Below, in pieces: positions 1 through 11,439 of a stretch of DNA of 64,000 bases. The DNA is from Apiosordaria backusii (lineage: Eukaryota > Ascomycota > Sordariomycetes > Sordariales > Lasiosphaeriaceae). The notes beneath the pieces are model-generated. The model was not told where the DNA came from and did not search any database. It saw only the letters and a list, made by a program, of their open reading frames with translations. A program made the position numbers and the translations under genes. Location: assembly GCA_030549205.1 (NCBI GenBank), contig JAUKTV010000002.1:1798001-1862000 (forward strand), given 5' to 3'. Within the stretch, counting starts at the first letter, position 1; each line of letters begins with the position of its first letter.

Positions 1-1
1 G

Positions 2-754
2 GCTGTTGATGGCCTGGCGAAGGATAAGGGTGCGCATACGTATTTTGTCTTGACGTATCTGCCGGATTTGGGGGGGTACGTAGTGCTGACGGATCAGTTC
101 CACATTGAGGGGGGCAGAGAGGATGTACCAGAGGTTTTTCGGCCGATGCAAGAGGCTTTCAAGGGGGTGGCGGAGGGGGGATTGTTTAATAATACGAGGA
201 GGGCGAATATCTCAAGTTTGTTGAGGGAGATTAGTCAACCGGCGGGGATGAGGCAGACTTGGGCTGTTACGAGCGTGTCGGTGGCGGCGGACGAGAGCTT
301 GCTGGGGGATTTTGTGCCTTTGTTTGAGGGGCATGTGGAAAGGTTGCAAAAGGCAGCCAAGGAGGTTGGAGAGAGTGTCATGGTTCCGTACTTGATCTTC
401 CAGCCGCTTCCAATCAATGTGATTGAGGCTATGCAGGTCAATGGTGGTAATACATTCGGCTTAAAGCCGAGTGATGGGCCATTGATGCTTGTACAGTTGT
501 CGGTGACTTGGTCGAGCGAGAGTCTGGATGAGGCCGTGGCAAGCAACTGCGAGAGACTGATCAGTGAGGTCGATGCTCTCGCTGAGGAACGCGGGGCAAA
601 GAAAGGTTTTGTGTACATGAATTATGCTTCAAAAAACCAGGACGTATATGGGAGTTATGGAGAGAAAAGCCATCTCAAGCTCAAGCGGATGGCCGACAGG
701 TGGGATCCCAAGGGCCAGCTGAGAAAGTTATGGCGAGGATATTTCAAGCTGTAA
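2..754 (+). CDS. FAD-linked oxidase, C-terminal part (cut by window edge)
   Basis: The frame is open from base 2, so the N-terminal FAD-binding domain lies outside the window. The visible 250 residues end in a berberine-bridge-enzyme-like tail: a FVYMNYASKNQD segment, then SYG, then WDPKGQ and a closing GYFKL. This matches the usual C-terminus of secreted or cytosolic fungal FAD/BBE oxidoreductases, in which the segment closes over the flavin and substrate. An initiator-like TTG at base 50 is internal and not a real start. No intron is seen. Substrate cannot be told from this half; such enzymes oxidise sugars, alkaloid-like or polyketide intermediates. No clustered partner gene follows. Confidence 0.8.
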   Translation, partial: AVDGLAKDKGAHTYFVLTYLPDLGGYVVLTDQFHIEGGREDVPEVFRPMQEAFKGVAEGGLFNNTRRANISSLLREISQPAGMRQTWAVTSVSVAADESLLGDFVPLFEGHVERLQKAAKEVGESVMVPYLIFQPLPINVIEAMQVNGGNTFGLKPSDGPLMLVQLSVTWSSESLDEAVASNCERLISEVDALAEERGAKKGFVYMNYASKNQDVYGSYGEKSHLKLKRMADRWDPKGQLRKLWRGYFKL

Positions 755-1103
755 GGATTTATCAACGTATCTAAAGATACCCAGAAGAACTGTGGCTACA
801 GTCAGATTTGGCAACGTCACGATCTGAGGTACTTTGTTAGGTGAATAGAACCTGAAAGTTTAGTGATAGGTACAGTGGTCCATTAGGTGAACTGAAAGTT
901 CAGAAGAAAGTGTGGAAAAAGGTGATGAATTCCAAAGTTGAAGCTGTCAAACATGCTTCCTGAAGTAGGATGCGTGAAGTGGAGGATCTCTTTGACTGGG
1001 CCAATTGTGGATAAGAAAATAGAAACTGCTACTTAAAGCAAAGGAATGCCTATTGATTACATCAAAGGCCTTCCGATTGTCTTTAAAGCCCATTCACTAT
1101 CCC
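755..1103. other. intergenic, nothing recognised
   Basis: About 350 bases between the tail-to-tail FAD oxidase and the reverse-strand hypothetical gene. Stops occur in all frames and no repeat shared with the rest of the window was noticed. It presumably holds both 3' untranslated regions. Confidence 0.4.
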
Positions 1104-2227
1104 TCAATTACCCCCTCGAATGAACCTGTGAATAGTATCATCCACCAGTTGCCTCATCTCCATATCATGGACTACGCCCATAGGTGAACAAGGTAGTTGA
1201 CCAGGGTTATCAAGATCGATGACCTCAAGCCATGGCTGGCTGAGGGTCTTCATGTAAAATAAAACGGAGCTTCTGATAGATGTCCGGTCTGGTTGAATCC
1301 AACCAACGATTCTGGTTTGTGTTGCGCCTGTTAGAAGGTGATGCTCTGGTACTGTTACTTGAAAAAAGCATGGATTACTCACCTGATGGCCGAATCGAGG
1401 CCGACAAGCGCGGCAGCGTCGGCGCGAGATAGGCTAGAGAGCCAGGCGCCGTCTTGACTTGTAAGCGAGAGCCCGACGAACCAGTCTGCTCGTTGTGGCG
1501 AGTCGTGTTGCAGGCCGAGCGCGATGGTACGCTCATAGGTAAGCCCGCCAATCGAGGTATTATGAGGCATATTATGATACGCCTTAATCTTTCCGGACAC
1601 TTCGTCTAAGAAGAACGGGACCGGGTAAGGAAAGTTGACAAGATGGATCATGTCGCTGTGGCAGTGGTCCTCAATATTAGCTCGCCAGGGGATTGGTCCC
1701 CGGAGCCTGGATAGATTGTCTGTCGAGAAATACAGTCGGGCTTGCTGCCAGCGGGCGCTCTCAGCCACGAACGGCAGCGGTGGCGGCCAGCAGAGGACGT
1801 CGACCGTGTAGCCATCACCAAGAATGTTAGGTAATATAGGTAACGGCTTTTTAGTCGACATGGCCCCATGGCCGCACCACCTTGGGAGATTTACGGAATC
1901 AGTGAACTCTTCGCTGATCACTTTGACCCACATGCGGCGACCACGTAACTGAGGAGCAATCTCCAGACGAGCTTTGTTCTTGGGCTTCCGTGAGGTGTCT
2001 GGGATGACTCGGCGTAGCGCTCGTCTCCAAATGTTGGTGCTGCCCTTGCTGGAGCTTGCCTCTTGCTGAACTTGTGCCTCGTCGGGTTGGGACGAATGTG
2101 ACGTCGAAGACGGCTGTAGCTCTTCAGAACCACCCACACCCGACCCATCATCAGACACGTAAGGAGGAGGATGGCATGTGTAGTCAACTTGGTCCTCGGG
2201 TAGGTACTCCGGGTTTTTATCCGACAT
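1104..2227 (-). CDS. hypothetical protein, two exons
   Basis: Reverse-strand gene with exon 1 at 2227-1383 and a likely exon 2 at 1311-1104 (about 350 residues). The ATG at 2227 is followed by a low-complexity Pro/Ser-rich segment, then a basic stretch (RRALRR, SRKPKNK) and a mixed globular part rich in Trp and Pro. The donor after ATCAG is a perfect GTGAGT. The acceptor is less certain: CCAG before base 1311 keeps a 69-codon frame, while an alternative CTAACAG gives about 34 codons and a stop. I do not recognise the family; no signal peptide or membrane segment is visible. The nearest upstream coding sequence is the secreted crystallin-like gene in the opposite direction. Confidence 0.45.
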
Positions 2228-3158
2228 GTTGACTGAGAGGAGGTGTGTGAGAATGCCCAGATAGTTCGGGGGAAGAGGGCGAATGCGGTGAAGGAGTACT
2301 GCCGAGAATTCTTCCCAGAGACAAAAAACTGACAGTTAAAGATATTTAAGTCGACTCTCATTGGCATCATTGACGAGCTTTAATTATTCATAGACCGGAC
2401 CTCAATCTCCCGCATCGGCTCTTAAACCTGCTCGGTCCCCTACTCCTAGCTTGAACACCTGATGATTTTAGGGTTTAGCCACCGCTCGTGGCGTAGAGGG
2501 AATTGTCAAAGTGCTGCGTTTGTAAGGTTTTCAATGGTATGCAGAGCGGCCATAATAAGCCACCGGACCAAAGAAGAGGGAAAATGCGATCAGTATTGCG
2601 AAACAAAGAGGGGGTTTGTCAGCCTGCGTACCACGCAGCAATACCTGTAGACGTTGTCACATGTGCACCTCAAGTTGAAATGGTCATAAATTGATGATAC
2701 CAAGCAAATAGATGATTTCATCTCCCCTGGTGTACCTTAGATAAGGTACTAGGTGATCTTATCAACATGTACCTAATCCTGCTCCTGGGCATACCTTCAT
2801 GTTGTTCACTGTTACGACAGCCCGAGATGGGATGCCAAGATTGCTGATGAGCTGTTGTCTATTCGGAGGTTTTGAATTGTTGTCATGCGGGTGAGATGAC
2901 AAGGGTACCAAAGACGCACAATCAATATGAAGAGTCCTGAAGTAAGCCGTCGTAAAGGAAGTTCGTTGTCAGAATTTCATGTGTAGACAGGGCCATGATG
3001 AAGACTGTCAAGCTGGATCGGGAAACAATGGGGTCTCTCAGCAGAGCTATAAGTATGGCGATCGAGCATCTCTGCTGCCTCACACATTCTTCACCACCAC
3101 CCTTCTCACCATACACATATTGAGCACCATCCTCGGTCATCTCTCAATTACCTTCAAA
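2228..3158. other. intergenic region between divergent genes
   Basis: About 930 bases separating two divergently read genes. The last 100 bases before 3159 are C/T-rich (CACCACCACCCTTCTCACC), a common fungal leader composition, so the promoter and 5' leader of the secreted-protein gene are probably here. Short frames inside show no coding character. Confidence 0.35.
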
Positions 3159-3755
3159 ATGAAGACTTCCGCCATTTTCGTCGCCATCGCCGCTCTTGCT
3201 GGCCTTGCCGTGGCTGTTCCAACCCCGGAAGCCTCCCCAAAGGCTGTCGCCTCCGCCGAAACCCCAGCCCTGCCGAGCCAATTGTTGAGTGGGAGCAGGA
3301 TCAGGAGATGTATGTTTCCTAACCCCTGAAAGCCTTTAATTGATAGTTATCTGATGTGTCTTTTCACCTAGTGAGGAGCGCCAGTCCAGCGGTGTGTTTG
3401 TGACCCAGGATATCAACTGGGGTGGTGCCAGCACATTCCTTCCGGTTACCAGAGGCGTGTGTGCCACCTTCGTTAGCGTTTGGGTCAACTCGATTACTTC
3501 TTTCGGCCCAGATGCCGGTCTCAGCTGCCACCTCTTTGAGTTAGTTTCCGATTCCCCTCCAAGAACGTGCTGCACTCTATTGCTTCCAAAATACTGTTCC
3601 ATCCGGTTTTATCAGGAAGGATGTTCTGACAAAGCGTTTCAAACAGTCTCAATGGCTGCACTGGTGAATCCATAGGTCCGATTGTCAGTCCCGGCTCTGC
3701 TAATCTGGGAAACATCGGCTGGAACGACAAAATCAATTCTTTCCGCTGCGTCTAG
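3159..3755 (+). pseudogene. small secreted beta/gamma-crystallin-like protein with a one-base frame break
   Basis: Three exons: 3159-3309, 3372-3539 and 3647-3755. The start ATG opens a clear signal peptide (basic Lys2, then an Ala/Leu/Val core ending AVAVP). Intron 1 is GTATGT...CACCTAG; intron 2 is GTTAGT...CTGAC...AAACAG. Exons 2-3 read a small Cys-containing domain with a VFVTQDINWGG start, FGPDAG, CTGES and a close on INSFRC, the pattern of fungal secreted crystallin-fold proteins (family call is inference). The frame of the signal peptide and that of the mature domain differ by one base in the C-rich stretch near 3267; the exons sum to 428 bases, one short of 143 codons. Either a real one-base loss or a sequencing error. 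After the stop the shifted frame stays open to 3792. Confidence 0.55.
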
Positions 3756-4342
3756 ATGGTTATGGCCTGTTTACCTACGGTAGCAACAACTGAGTGGGCC
3801 CCACAACTGAAATGGGGTGGTTGGTTTGTTTGTGCTTCTGAAGAGCAAGTTTTGGATGTTTGGAGATGCTGGGAGAGTTGATGGCCGAACGTGGCGGTCT
3901 TTACTTCAAAGTCGCTCTTTTGGAAACCCTTTTGTTGAAAACTGCAGTTATAAACTTTATAGATACCTTAGGTACGAGAATACTATACCGGTTCGTGTTC
4001 TCAATCTTTGGTATTTGTGAACACAATGCCTGTCCTAAACCTGGCCGGATGATGCATAGCTTACCTGGTCAACCTGCTTGGTCCACACCAAAATTAATGA
4101 AGAGCAAAATCCAGGTACATCTATTTCTTTAGGACACCCACTGCCAGTCTGATTCTCAGAAATTGAAATCTCTGTCCGAAAAATAATTCTAATCTCTGCC
4201 AAACGTATCTCTGCAGTCCGTTTACAAAGTGTTATCTCTATGTCACGGTCCTTGTAAGACCAACTACCTTGAGCATCACCAACAGCACAGGGTGGTACCT
4301 TATTCACTTTGCCGAATGTATGAGCCTCATACCCAAGCATGA
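3756..4342. other. intergenic, nothing recognised
   Basis: About 590 AT-leaning bases with short frames only. It should contain the 3' end of the crystallin-like gene and the 3' flank of the reverse-strand remnant. No repeat family members were noticed. Confidence 0.35.
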
Positions 4343-5202
4343 TCAATTCCCATCCACATGATCTCCGACTTCCACGACCATGGAGCTGTTGGGATCCTGT
4401 TTCTCAACGCCATTGGAAGCCTCGTGCGCCACTTGTTGTTATTGATGTCAGTGAAAGACGACTCACTACCAGGGAGGTAATTGCTAACGTACAGTAGTCA
4501 TGGCCGAAACTGTCATCTGGAATTCCAATCAGGGTGCGCTCGAGCTTCTTTGTCTTTATCATGCTTGTGTTTGATGGAATTGACATGGTATCGAGGATGA
4601 TGGAGTCGACTTCCACGTCGGTGGTGCAAGTGGAAGCATTCATGGTGCAGGTGGGGTTCGAAACTGAGTTGGATTGACCTTCAAAGATGCATGTATGCCG
4701 GCAGAGCTCAAATGAGGAGACGAGATTGTGAATGACAGACGTCGGAATATATCGTGCCACTATTTGCGGAATCTTGTCTGGGAGGAACGTAGAAAGATGC
4801 TTTGAGTTAGAAGTGACCTCCTTTGGAGATAACTATTAGACTTTTTATATTGTTACTCAAACAATCCCTCTATTGAGATGTACCCGCATGGACTCTTTAC
4901 GCTTTTGGATCCGTCTTCCAAATCGTCTTTAGCCACGTAGTATCATGCTTGGTGTATCTCACAGCTGATCTGTCTCACCTCCGAGCCTTATCAAACATTA
5001 TTCCATCCCACCGCTCTTTATGTAGCCAATGGTGTAGCTGGATAGCCTGCCTACGGTAGTTATTGTTGAAGTGGCAAAAGTGACACAGCATAACAATTCT
5101 TCTACTGTTGGCTTGTTCACATATGGAGGTGCGTACCCAGGAAAAACATCCAGCGTCCGAGGAGAACAGAGCCGCATCTCCTAAGAGGATGCACAGCATC
5201 AC
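4343..5202 (-). pseudogene. multi-exon gene remnant, family unknown
   Basis: Coding-like segments chain along the reverse strand. From about 5202 a frame reads to KERWDGIMFDKARR at 4975, meets TGA, and continues in the same frame (RSAVRYTKHD, TTWLKTIWKTDPK) to a donor-like GTAAAG near 4910. After a TAATAG acceptor another exon reads LSPKEV...IPTSVIHNLVSSFELC down to DDSFGHDY near 4498. Then GTACGT...CACTGAC...CAAG would splice to a tail ending VVEVGDHVDGN at 4343. The TGA is the kind made by RIP from CGA. The exon chain is my reconstruction and no family is recognised; a one-exon hypothetical gene over 4404-4760 is the alternative. Confidence 0.3.
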
Positions 5203-6001
5203 CGAAACGAGGAATTTACCGCCACACTCTGAGAATGGAGATCGCGATGACCCGCTGGATCTGAAAATGGGTGTCTCTCATTCCTGCTTCGTGTGAGACA
5301 TGAGCTACCCAGTCTACTGGAGCCACCTTTAAGGAGCCTTGCTTTTGGTCAGGGTCGAAATTCAGAGCCGCATTAAGTCTTCCTTAATGGGCCAGGTATC
5401 TGAGAGCCTCATGTCAATGGTCCCTATTTTTAGCCAGGTTTTATATCCTGTGTAAAGTACATCAATACCTCCCTCCACCCGTGCCAACCCCTACAGATGA
5501 TTTGCTATCAGTTTGGGAGATACGATCATGCGGCCTACTAACGACCTGACGAGGACAACAGAGCAATGGATGCCCAGCCATTCCAGACCGCCTTCTTCCT
5601 TAACTAGCGCATTAATATCTTCTGTACTGTCCTCAAGCAAGGCTCTTATGGGTCGGGACACAATCTGTATATCATATGAGGTGAAAATAAACTCTTACCA
5701 CTCTATGCTATCAGTTGAGCAACCGTTGGTACTGATACTCATAAATGAAAAAGGAAGGTCAATGGGTAGTTTGCGAAATAATAGAGGTGGCTTTGGTGTC
5801 GTGATATGCAAGCCATTACAGGGGTCACGCCCACTTAAGGCAACTGGGATCCTACGGTTGCCTTCAATTCAGGTAGGTATGCAAGATGGCACCTGATGAG
5901 CTGTCCGAGTGCATCACACTGGTATCGCATTTCGCACGAAGCAATGCACCTCATTCTACTCCTCTGCCCAATAACGGCGCCAAACTCATCACGGGATCGT
6001 T
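5203..6001. other. intergenic, nothing recognised
   Basis: About 800 bases with overlapping short frames on the plus strand that lack start context, conserved motif or splice continuity. No repeat is shared with other parts of the window as far as I could see. Confidence 0.3.
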
Positions 6002-6551
6002 ATGGCCGAATTATCCATTGCGGCGCTTCTCCCGAGGGCGCGGTTAAGAAAGCCTGTCGGTCAGGGTCAGGCTGCCGAGATCCAAGATCTCGGAGCGCGA
6101 TCGGAGCAAGATGATCAAGGATTCTTATCGGGCTTTATGCTGATGCTTCAGAGAACAGGACAAATAACGTCGGTAAGTTGTGATGCTCTGGAGTTATGCC
6201 TCGTACTTACCCCTATGTCAAGTAGGTGAACCTAGCAATGTAAGTACCTGAGCCCCTTAGCCGAAGTACAATTTCTCCGGCATCACAAACAACATGGGGA
6301 AGCCTGAACAACCTGGAAGTTTCAACCCTGGAGGTCTTGCCCGCTATAGCGCCTGTGCTTACTCTCAACAACCCCCTGTCAACCCAAAGGCTTGCCATGC
6401 ATTCTCGGCTCTGCACAGAGGTCAGGGTATATCGCCACAAATTACGTGGTTCCTGTTTCCTTCTCCTTTTATAACTTCATGGCTTCGGCAGATGTCCGGA
6501 TCGCTCATGATGCTGGCGGACTATCCTTCGGGTGACAAGGGTCACGGTTGA
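6002..6551 (+). CDS. candidate two-exon hypothetical gene
   Basis: ATG at 6002 opens 57 codons ending at a perfect GTAAGT donor (6173). An 88-base intron would end at CCCCTTAG (6260), and exon 2, 6261-6551, keeps phase for 96 more codons. The product (153 residues) is Gln/Ser/Pro-rich with no signal peptide or known motif. A second acceptor arrangement (short GTGAAC exon at 6226) also leaves a long open frame, so the exon plan is uncertain. No family recognised; could be chance. Confidence 0.28.
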
Positions 6552-7328
6552 GTTCAGGTACCTAGTTCTGTATGTGAAGCAGGTAGACCCGAGGCTGGAG
6601 GCTCTGCTTCGAAAGTAACGTGTTCAAATTCAAGTGTGAGTATGGATGTGCTGGCCGGTTGTGATTCGACAATTCGAGTACCTGCCAAAGTAACCGCTGG
6701 AGTTCCAAAGCATGCACAACAGACAGTTGGAGTGACGCAGCGGTTGCCGTTGGCATTGATCCATGGTTGCGATACCCGAACATGCATGACTGCTTTGACT
6801 AAGTCAAGATTGAAGTGAAGTGTTTAATCTGTCTCTCCTCAAAAATTGCGGCGTCGGATTACGTTTTACCGTTCTGTCCCTTCGTAACCAACCTGTTCGT
6901 TACCTCATTCCTTATTTATTTGCCCAACACCTTCCTTACAAAAAACGGAATGCCGATCCCCCACATCGGTCCTTTACGGGCGAAAAAAGGTCAGGGCAGG
7001 CATCGTCATCATGATCATCATGCATCATGATGCTGCTACCAAAAAGGCAGGTTGCCCCTTCCAAACGTCGTGAGGACAGGAGTTCTCGGTTTGTGTCGGG
7101 TTTGTGTCGGGTCGTGTCTACTGGCTCTTGTTATTTACGTGCGTGTCCTGTCGTCATTGCCGCTTGAGGACGCGTCTGGTAAGACGGATACGGCACCCGC
7201 CGGCGTCTCAACTTTCGAATTTTTTGAAACCACCAACATTCATTCAAATAGACATCCATACAACCTTGAAGCATCTCTCTCTGTTTCGAAAAAGAATTTT
7301 CAGAAAATAAAAGAAATCTTAATCCAAG
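6552..7328. other. intergenic, nothing recognised
   Basis: Overlapping short frames on both strands around 6554-6820 look like mutual shadows rather than genes. Near 7010 a CATCATGATCATCATGCATCATGATG run is a simple ATC/ATG repeat. 7090-7115 holds a GTTTGTGTCGGGTTTGTGTCGGG short tandem duplication. Confidence 0.3.
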
Positions 7329-7650
7329 ATGGCGAGGCGGCCACCGTGTCGGGTGGGGGGGGAGGGGTGGAGGTCAAACGCCAGACGGCAAGGCTCAGGT
7401 GGGCACGCTTTCGGCAGGGGGTGATGGGGTGGTCCGCCTTTTTGGCGGCAGCATTGAGTATTATTGGTAAGTCTCAGCACCCTCGCATACCTTTCGTTCC
7501 TGGCATGACTGACAAAAGTTAGGATGGGGATAGGGTACCTGGTGGTGGGTGGCGGGGGGAGCTTTTGCGGGGGTGGTTATTTCGGTCGACGTTATCTTGG
7601 CATTTTTAGCAAGAGTTGGACTGGAGTTCTTTTATGTCTGGAACAATTAG
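7329..7650 (+). pseudogene. small two-helix membrane protein, frame not continuous
   Basis: An ATG at 7329 opens a Gly-rich frame over a G8 run. One base-shift away, a frame reads GWSAFLAAALSII, a membrane helix that ends at a clean GTAAGT donor (about 7467). After TTAG or GATAG acceptors near 7522-7533 the hydrophobic frame is WWWVAGGAFAGVVISV...ILAFLARVGLEFFYVWNN, a second helix that stops at 7650. No acceptor joins the two hydrophobic frames without a one-base shift, and the start frame needs another shift at the G run. This suggests a decayed small membrane-protein gene, or homopolymer sequencing errors. Family unknown. Confidence 0.3.
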
Positions 7651-9960
7651 ATGGGGGGTTTCCATTCTGCCTATATAGTCACACCCGACAAAATTTTTGG
7701 CTCAGTCCGTATTGGTCTCACAAGGTGAGCAAAAGGTGAGCGCAGTGAGCATCACCCTGAGCTGAAGTGGGTCCAAGGACCGTTCGGCTATACTTGCCGC
7801 AACCAAAACTGATCATGACTTCCGTTTTCTCCTTGCGCGTGCCAGTAGCCCGTTATCAAACCCACTAGAACCACCATTTGTATTAAAATTGCAACTTTAG
7901 ACATAGACGAACTTGTCCATTTTTTTAACAGAAGAAGACACTTATGAATTGCATATTCATAAACATCTAGTTAAATAGCTTTGATTACTACAATTCAAAG
8001 ATCACGTAAAGACGGCGAGAATGTGTGTAGCAGACTACCTGTCCGTTGCCCGAGTTTCCATTTTGCCGTCCCTTTAGTGGAGGAACATGTACTAGGGAAC
8101 ATGAACAATAGGGGCACCTGGTGGATTAATTCAACAGGCGTATACTAACCTCAAGGGATGAGGGGCGTCAAACTTCAATGGCCATAGATCCATAGCACTA
8201 TACAAACGGAGCAGCTGTAAGGCGCACCGCCCTCGGCCTACTTCCTTCAGGACCACTGGCGAGCATATTGAGCTGAAAATGTAAGTAGGGGGAAAGGAGG
8301 AAGGGCTGAGAGACCCACTCAGAAGGCAGAACTTACATTCGCATCACCAAGGATTCTATTCCTGTCGGTATTGCCGATAACCCTACAACTTCCGACTCTT
8401 CGTGGAAGAAAATGGAGCTATCGGGGGTTTAGTCGTATGATTCCTGCCGATGTGGGAACTGATTTGCTTCTTGGCTCAGAGGCCGCGAACTTTGAATATG
8501 TCAGCTGGTACAGAGCAGGCAGCAGACGTCGGTGAACGCGAGAGTGGCGGAGTCAGGAACGGTCAGGGGCAAGTCGGATGGGGAGAGGAGAAGCGGCAGC
8601 AGATAGCGTAAAGGCATGGCTAGAACACGAAGTGGCTGGCTAATGCGCAGGGATACATGGGCTCCTGCTTGAAGGAACGCCGACTAGCGTCCGTAAAGTG
8701 AAGGCGTCGGGCGGTCTTCACTCAGAAGCAATCTTAGATGGGGACTATTTGCAAGTTAGACGTAACGGAGATAACCCTCATACACGTTGCTATCCGCCAG
8801 GGGGGTCGTTGCTACCCTTACATATTTCATTTTTCTCGATATCTGGGCTCTAGAGAAGGGCTTGTTGCTGTAGACTCGGTTCTACTGTAAACACCAGCGT
8901 CGGCAGATCTTTGAAGCTTTCGAGCCTCAGTAGCGCTCTGCTTCTTTTTCTTGCCCTTTACGCAGAGTCACTTGTAGCTAACTTCTTTGTAAATAAACTA
9001 CATGCTGAAGGGTATCTTCCTCCTAAACAAGGTACCAAGGCCTTCCATGTAGCTGCCCACCATCTCCCAATCGATTTTTTTAGGTCCTTGAATCGTTTCT
9101 TTAGACCGCGCTGAAGGCTTCGCTCGATGAATATATCGATGATCGTTTCATCGGATGTATATGTATTTCCACTTATCCTCATCTTTCAGGAGCTTCGAGT
9201 CGTGCCTGGAAGTCGACCTTCCAAAAATCGCTCGGAGCAAGGACGGGATCTGCGTCTGAACAAACATGCCTAACGTTAGCTCTGATATTGCCACCTTGGG
9301 CGACCTTCCATTAAAATGTCATTCTAAATACATTCGAGGTTATTCTTATCATAATATTTGTTACTTTCCTAACCACTCACTCGAAGAAGTAGTAATGCAC
9401 GTTCATTTAGCTGATCGACCTGTTCGGCCACTTAGCTGGCTCGTTCGGCAGGGCTGAGTTATTCGGCGGCTGGGCGACTCTGGGGCTGTCGAAACTCGGA
9501 AGTTTGGGAGTAAGTCGAGAAATGTTAAGGTTGCCACATTGCTTTGTTGCTGTCGCAGGCATTGAAGAGACGCTACGTAGTTACCTCTTTAGAATTTCTA
9601 GACTTTGTTCGCGCCCAATACGTTGCAGTTCCGAGAGACCGCCCCTTCATGTTTACGGGAACACACGCCGGCAGGCCAGTTGATTAGGCCCTGTCGGGTA
9701 GGTGGAAGCAATTACCGTGAAGACTCTGGGGTCCCTGAACTGCGAGGTACGGTGTGAGGTGACACCGAAGGAAGGCAAGTATAGGGAACTATGCCCTGCA
9801 AAAGAAAAAGAAATAGGGAACTATGCCTTGTTAATAAAATCATAGGCACTGAACTATAGGGATCTATGTCTAGGAAGAGAGTGTGGTGAACCAGTATATT
9901 AAACTCTGACATGTTTGGCTTGAACTTGAACTTAAGGAAGGAAAGAAAAGACAATTCCAA
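7651..9960. other. long non-coding stretch
   Basis: About 2.3 kb without a supportable gene. A frame at 8911-9114 is mildly hydrophobic but begins with TTG, not ATG. Its opposite strand (9182-8958) has an equally unconvincing basic frame. Composition is uneven and AT-rich, consistent with decayed repeats. No recognisable transposase or reverse-transcriptase motif was found. Confidence 0.35.
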
Positions 9961-10320
9961 ACATACCGCGAGGGAAGCCCTTTATGGGCATTGAAGACCT
10001 CGTTTTCCTCCTTATCGCTCCCCACAACTTCCATCGGTTCAGTGGCCCATAGTGGCTTGTATCGCTGATAAGCCCTGTTGAGTCCCTCGTATTCGATTGA
10101 TTCCAGTGAACGCTGTGGCTGCCGGGTCCTGGGCCGTTGAGAACGCTGTGGCTGCCGTGGCTTCAATCTGTTGAGAGTTCTGACAGAGAGCAGTGTGGCT
10201 CACTGTGGCAGCTGTGGCAGAAAACTCTGGCTCGCTGTGAGAGCTGCGGTTTCCAACCGCAAGTGCTGCTGGTGGTGCAAGTGCTGGAAACCACACGGAA
10301 GAAGGTACTGTAAAATCCAC
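9961..10320 (-). pseudogene. decayed low-complexity coding remnant
   Basis: Two overlapping reverse frames share one reading: an Ala/Thr/Ser-rich segment (IEATAATAFSTAQ) from about 10310, then, after a one-base shift, an acidic/basic segment (ESIEYEGLNRAYQRYKPLW to AHKGLPSR) that ends exactly at a GTATGT donor near 9966. A short direct duplication (GAACGCTGTGGCTGCCG at 10109 and 10140) lies in the middle. This looks like one exon broken by a frameshift inside a duplication. Function unknown. Confidence 0.22.
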
Positions 10321-10419
10321 AAATACGTGCTGTATTTCATTGATGCCGGATCTTGGGATCTACATGTTTAGGTAGATTAGATAAGGATTCTGCCACCTTA
10401 AACCACTTTTGATGCTTTC

Positions 10420-10541
10420 AGGCTCACCGCTTTCAGACTCACCGCTTTCAGACCCACAGCTTCCATCTCACCGCTTTCAGACTCACCGCTTTCAGACTCA
10501 CCGCTTTCAGACTCACCGCTTTCAGACTCGCCGCTTCTACA
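10420..10541. repeat. 15-bp minisatellite
   Basis: Tandem copies of CCGCTTTCAGACTCA, about eight, the second and third slightly diverged (ACCCACAGCTTCCATCT). Ends at CCGCTTCTAC. Non-coding context. Confidence 0.85.
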
Positions 10542-10554
10542 CCTGTTCAAACGG

Positions 10555-11235
10555 AATTATATGTTAGTGTTGTGATTGCATACTGATAAACTCGTCCGAG
10601 TCCATCCTAACCGAACGACTATATACTAGAATCCTTCCCGAACTCTCGAGCATCTTGCAGTGTTGGTTAATTGTGACAGTAATCCTGTCCTTCACCGCCA
10701 AGCCACGACACCCTTGAGTTTTGTCAGATATGTGAGGTGGACTTCGGGTGGTATAAACAGAAGTCGTTTGTTCGTCTAAGCTAGGATGAGGGTCACTCGC
10801 GGAAAAACTCAAAACCTTAGCTCCACCTTCCACGCAGTGGTGTGGCACACGCCTCAAACCAGCATCAGTCTAGTTACAAACAATATCGGAATCCCGACAT
10901 CAACAGTTTCCATTTCCGTTCTTAGACCTGAGCACTTGCCGCTTTAACCTGAGCGGAAGTGGAGAAGCCCTGAGCATGGTGAGAAAGGCCCTGAGCAGGG
11001 TGAGCAATGAGTGAATTCACGTGACACCAGGTTATTCCAGAGCTGTTTCTGGAGCGTAGACCGTTCGGTCAAGCAGGTAGGGATTATGACAGGCAACCCC
11101 TGCCTTCGCCAGAGTCAGAAGCAGCGTGGTATGTCCACGCCAGGATCAGTTTCTGAATTCGTCCAAATCAGGCAAATCATCTCCCTCCAAACATTGTTCA
11201 TCCCGGTTCACCGAAACGTTGGATAGTTTCTAACT
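10555..11235. repeat. left arm of an inverted duplication shared with 29.72-30.27 kb
   Basis: Two blocks match 29.72-30.27 kb in reverse complement and in the same order. 10565-10660 matches 30270-30150 (with a short extra segment in the latter), and 11027-11232 matches 29940-29735 at roughly 90 percent identity by eye. The right block begins with the hairpin-like CCAGAGCTGTTTCTGG. No coding frame of its own. The right-hand copy sits inside the phosphorylase-like exon of the NLR remnant. Confidence 0.75.
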
Positions 11236-11336
11236 TGATCAGGCATGTAAGATTGCATTTTTACGCTAGTTCATACTCGCCTTACGGAGCCGCCAGCTAT
11301 CGAATGCTACCTTTTGAGTGGGTCTGTTTGATTCCA

Positions 11337-11410
11337 AGAGCCATTTTTGGAGCAGAGCCATTTTTGGAGCAGAGCCATTTTTGGAGCAGAGCCATTTTTG
11401 GAGCATAGCC
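11337..11410. repeat. 17-bp tandem repeat
   Basis: Four nearly perfect copies of AGCCATTTTTGGAGCAG. Each copy carries half of the GGAGC/AGCC hairpin motif found at many other places in the window. Confidence 0.9.
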
Positions 11411-11439
11411 AGTTGGCTTAACAATATAAAAAGGAACTT

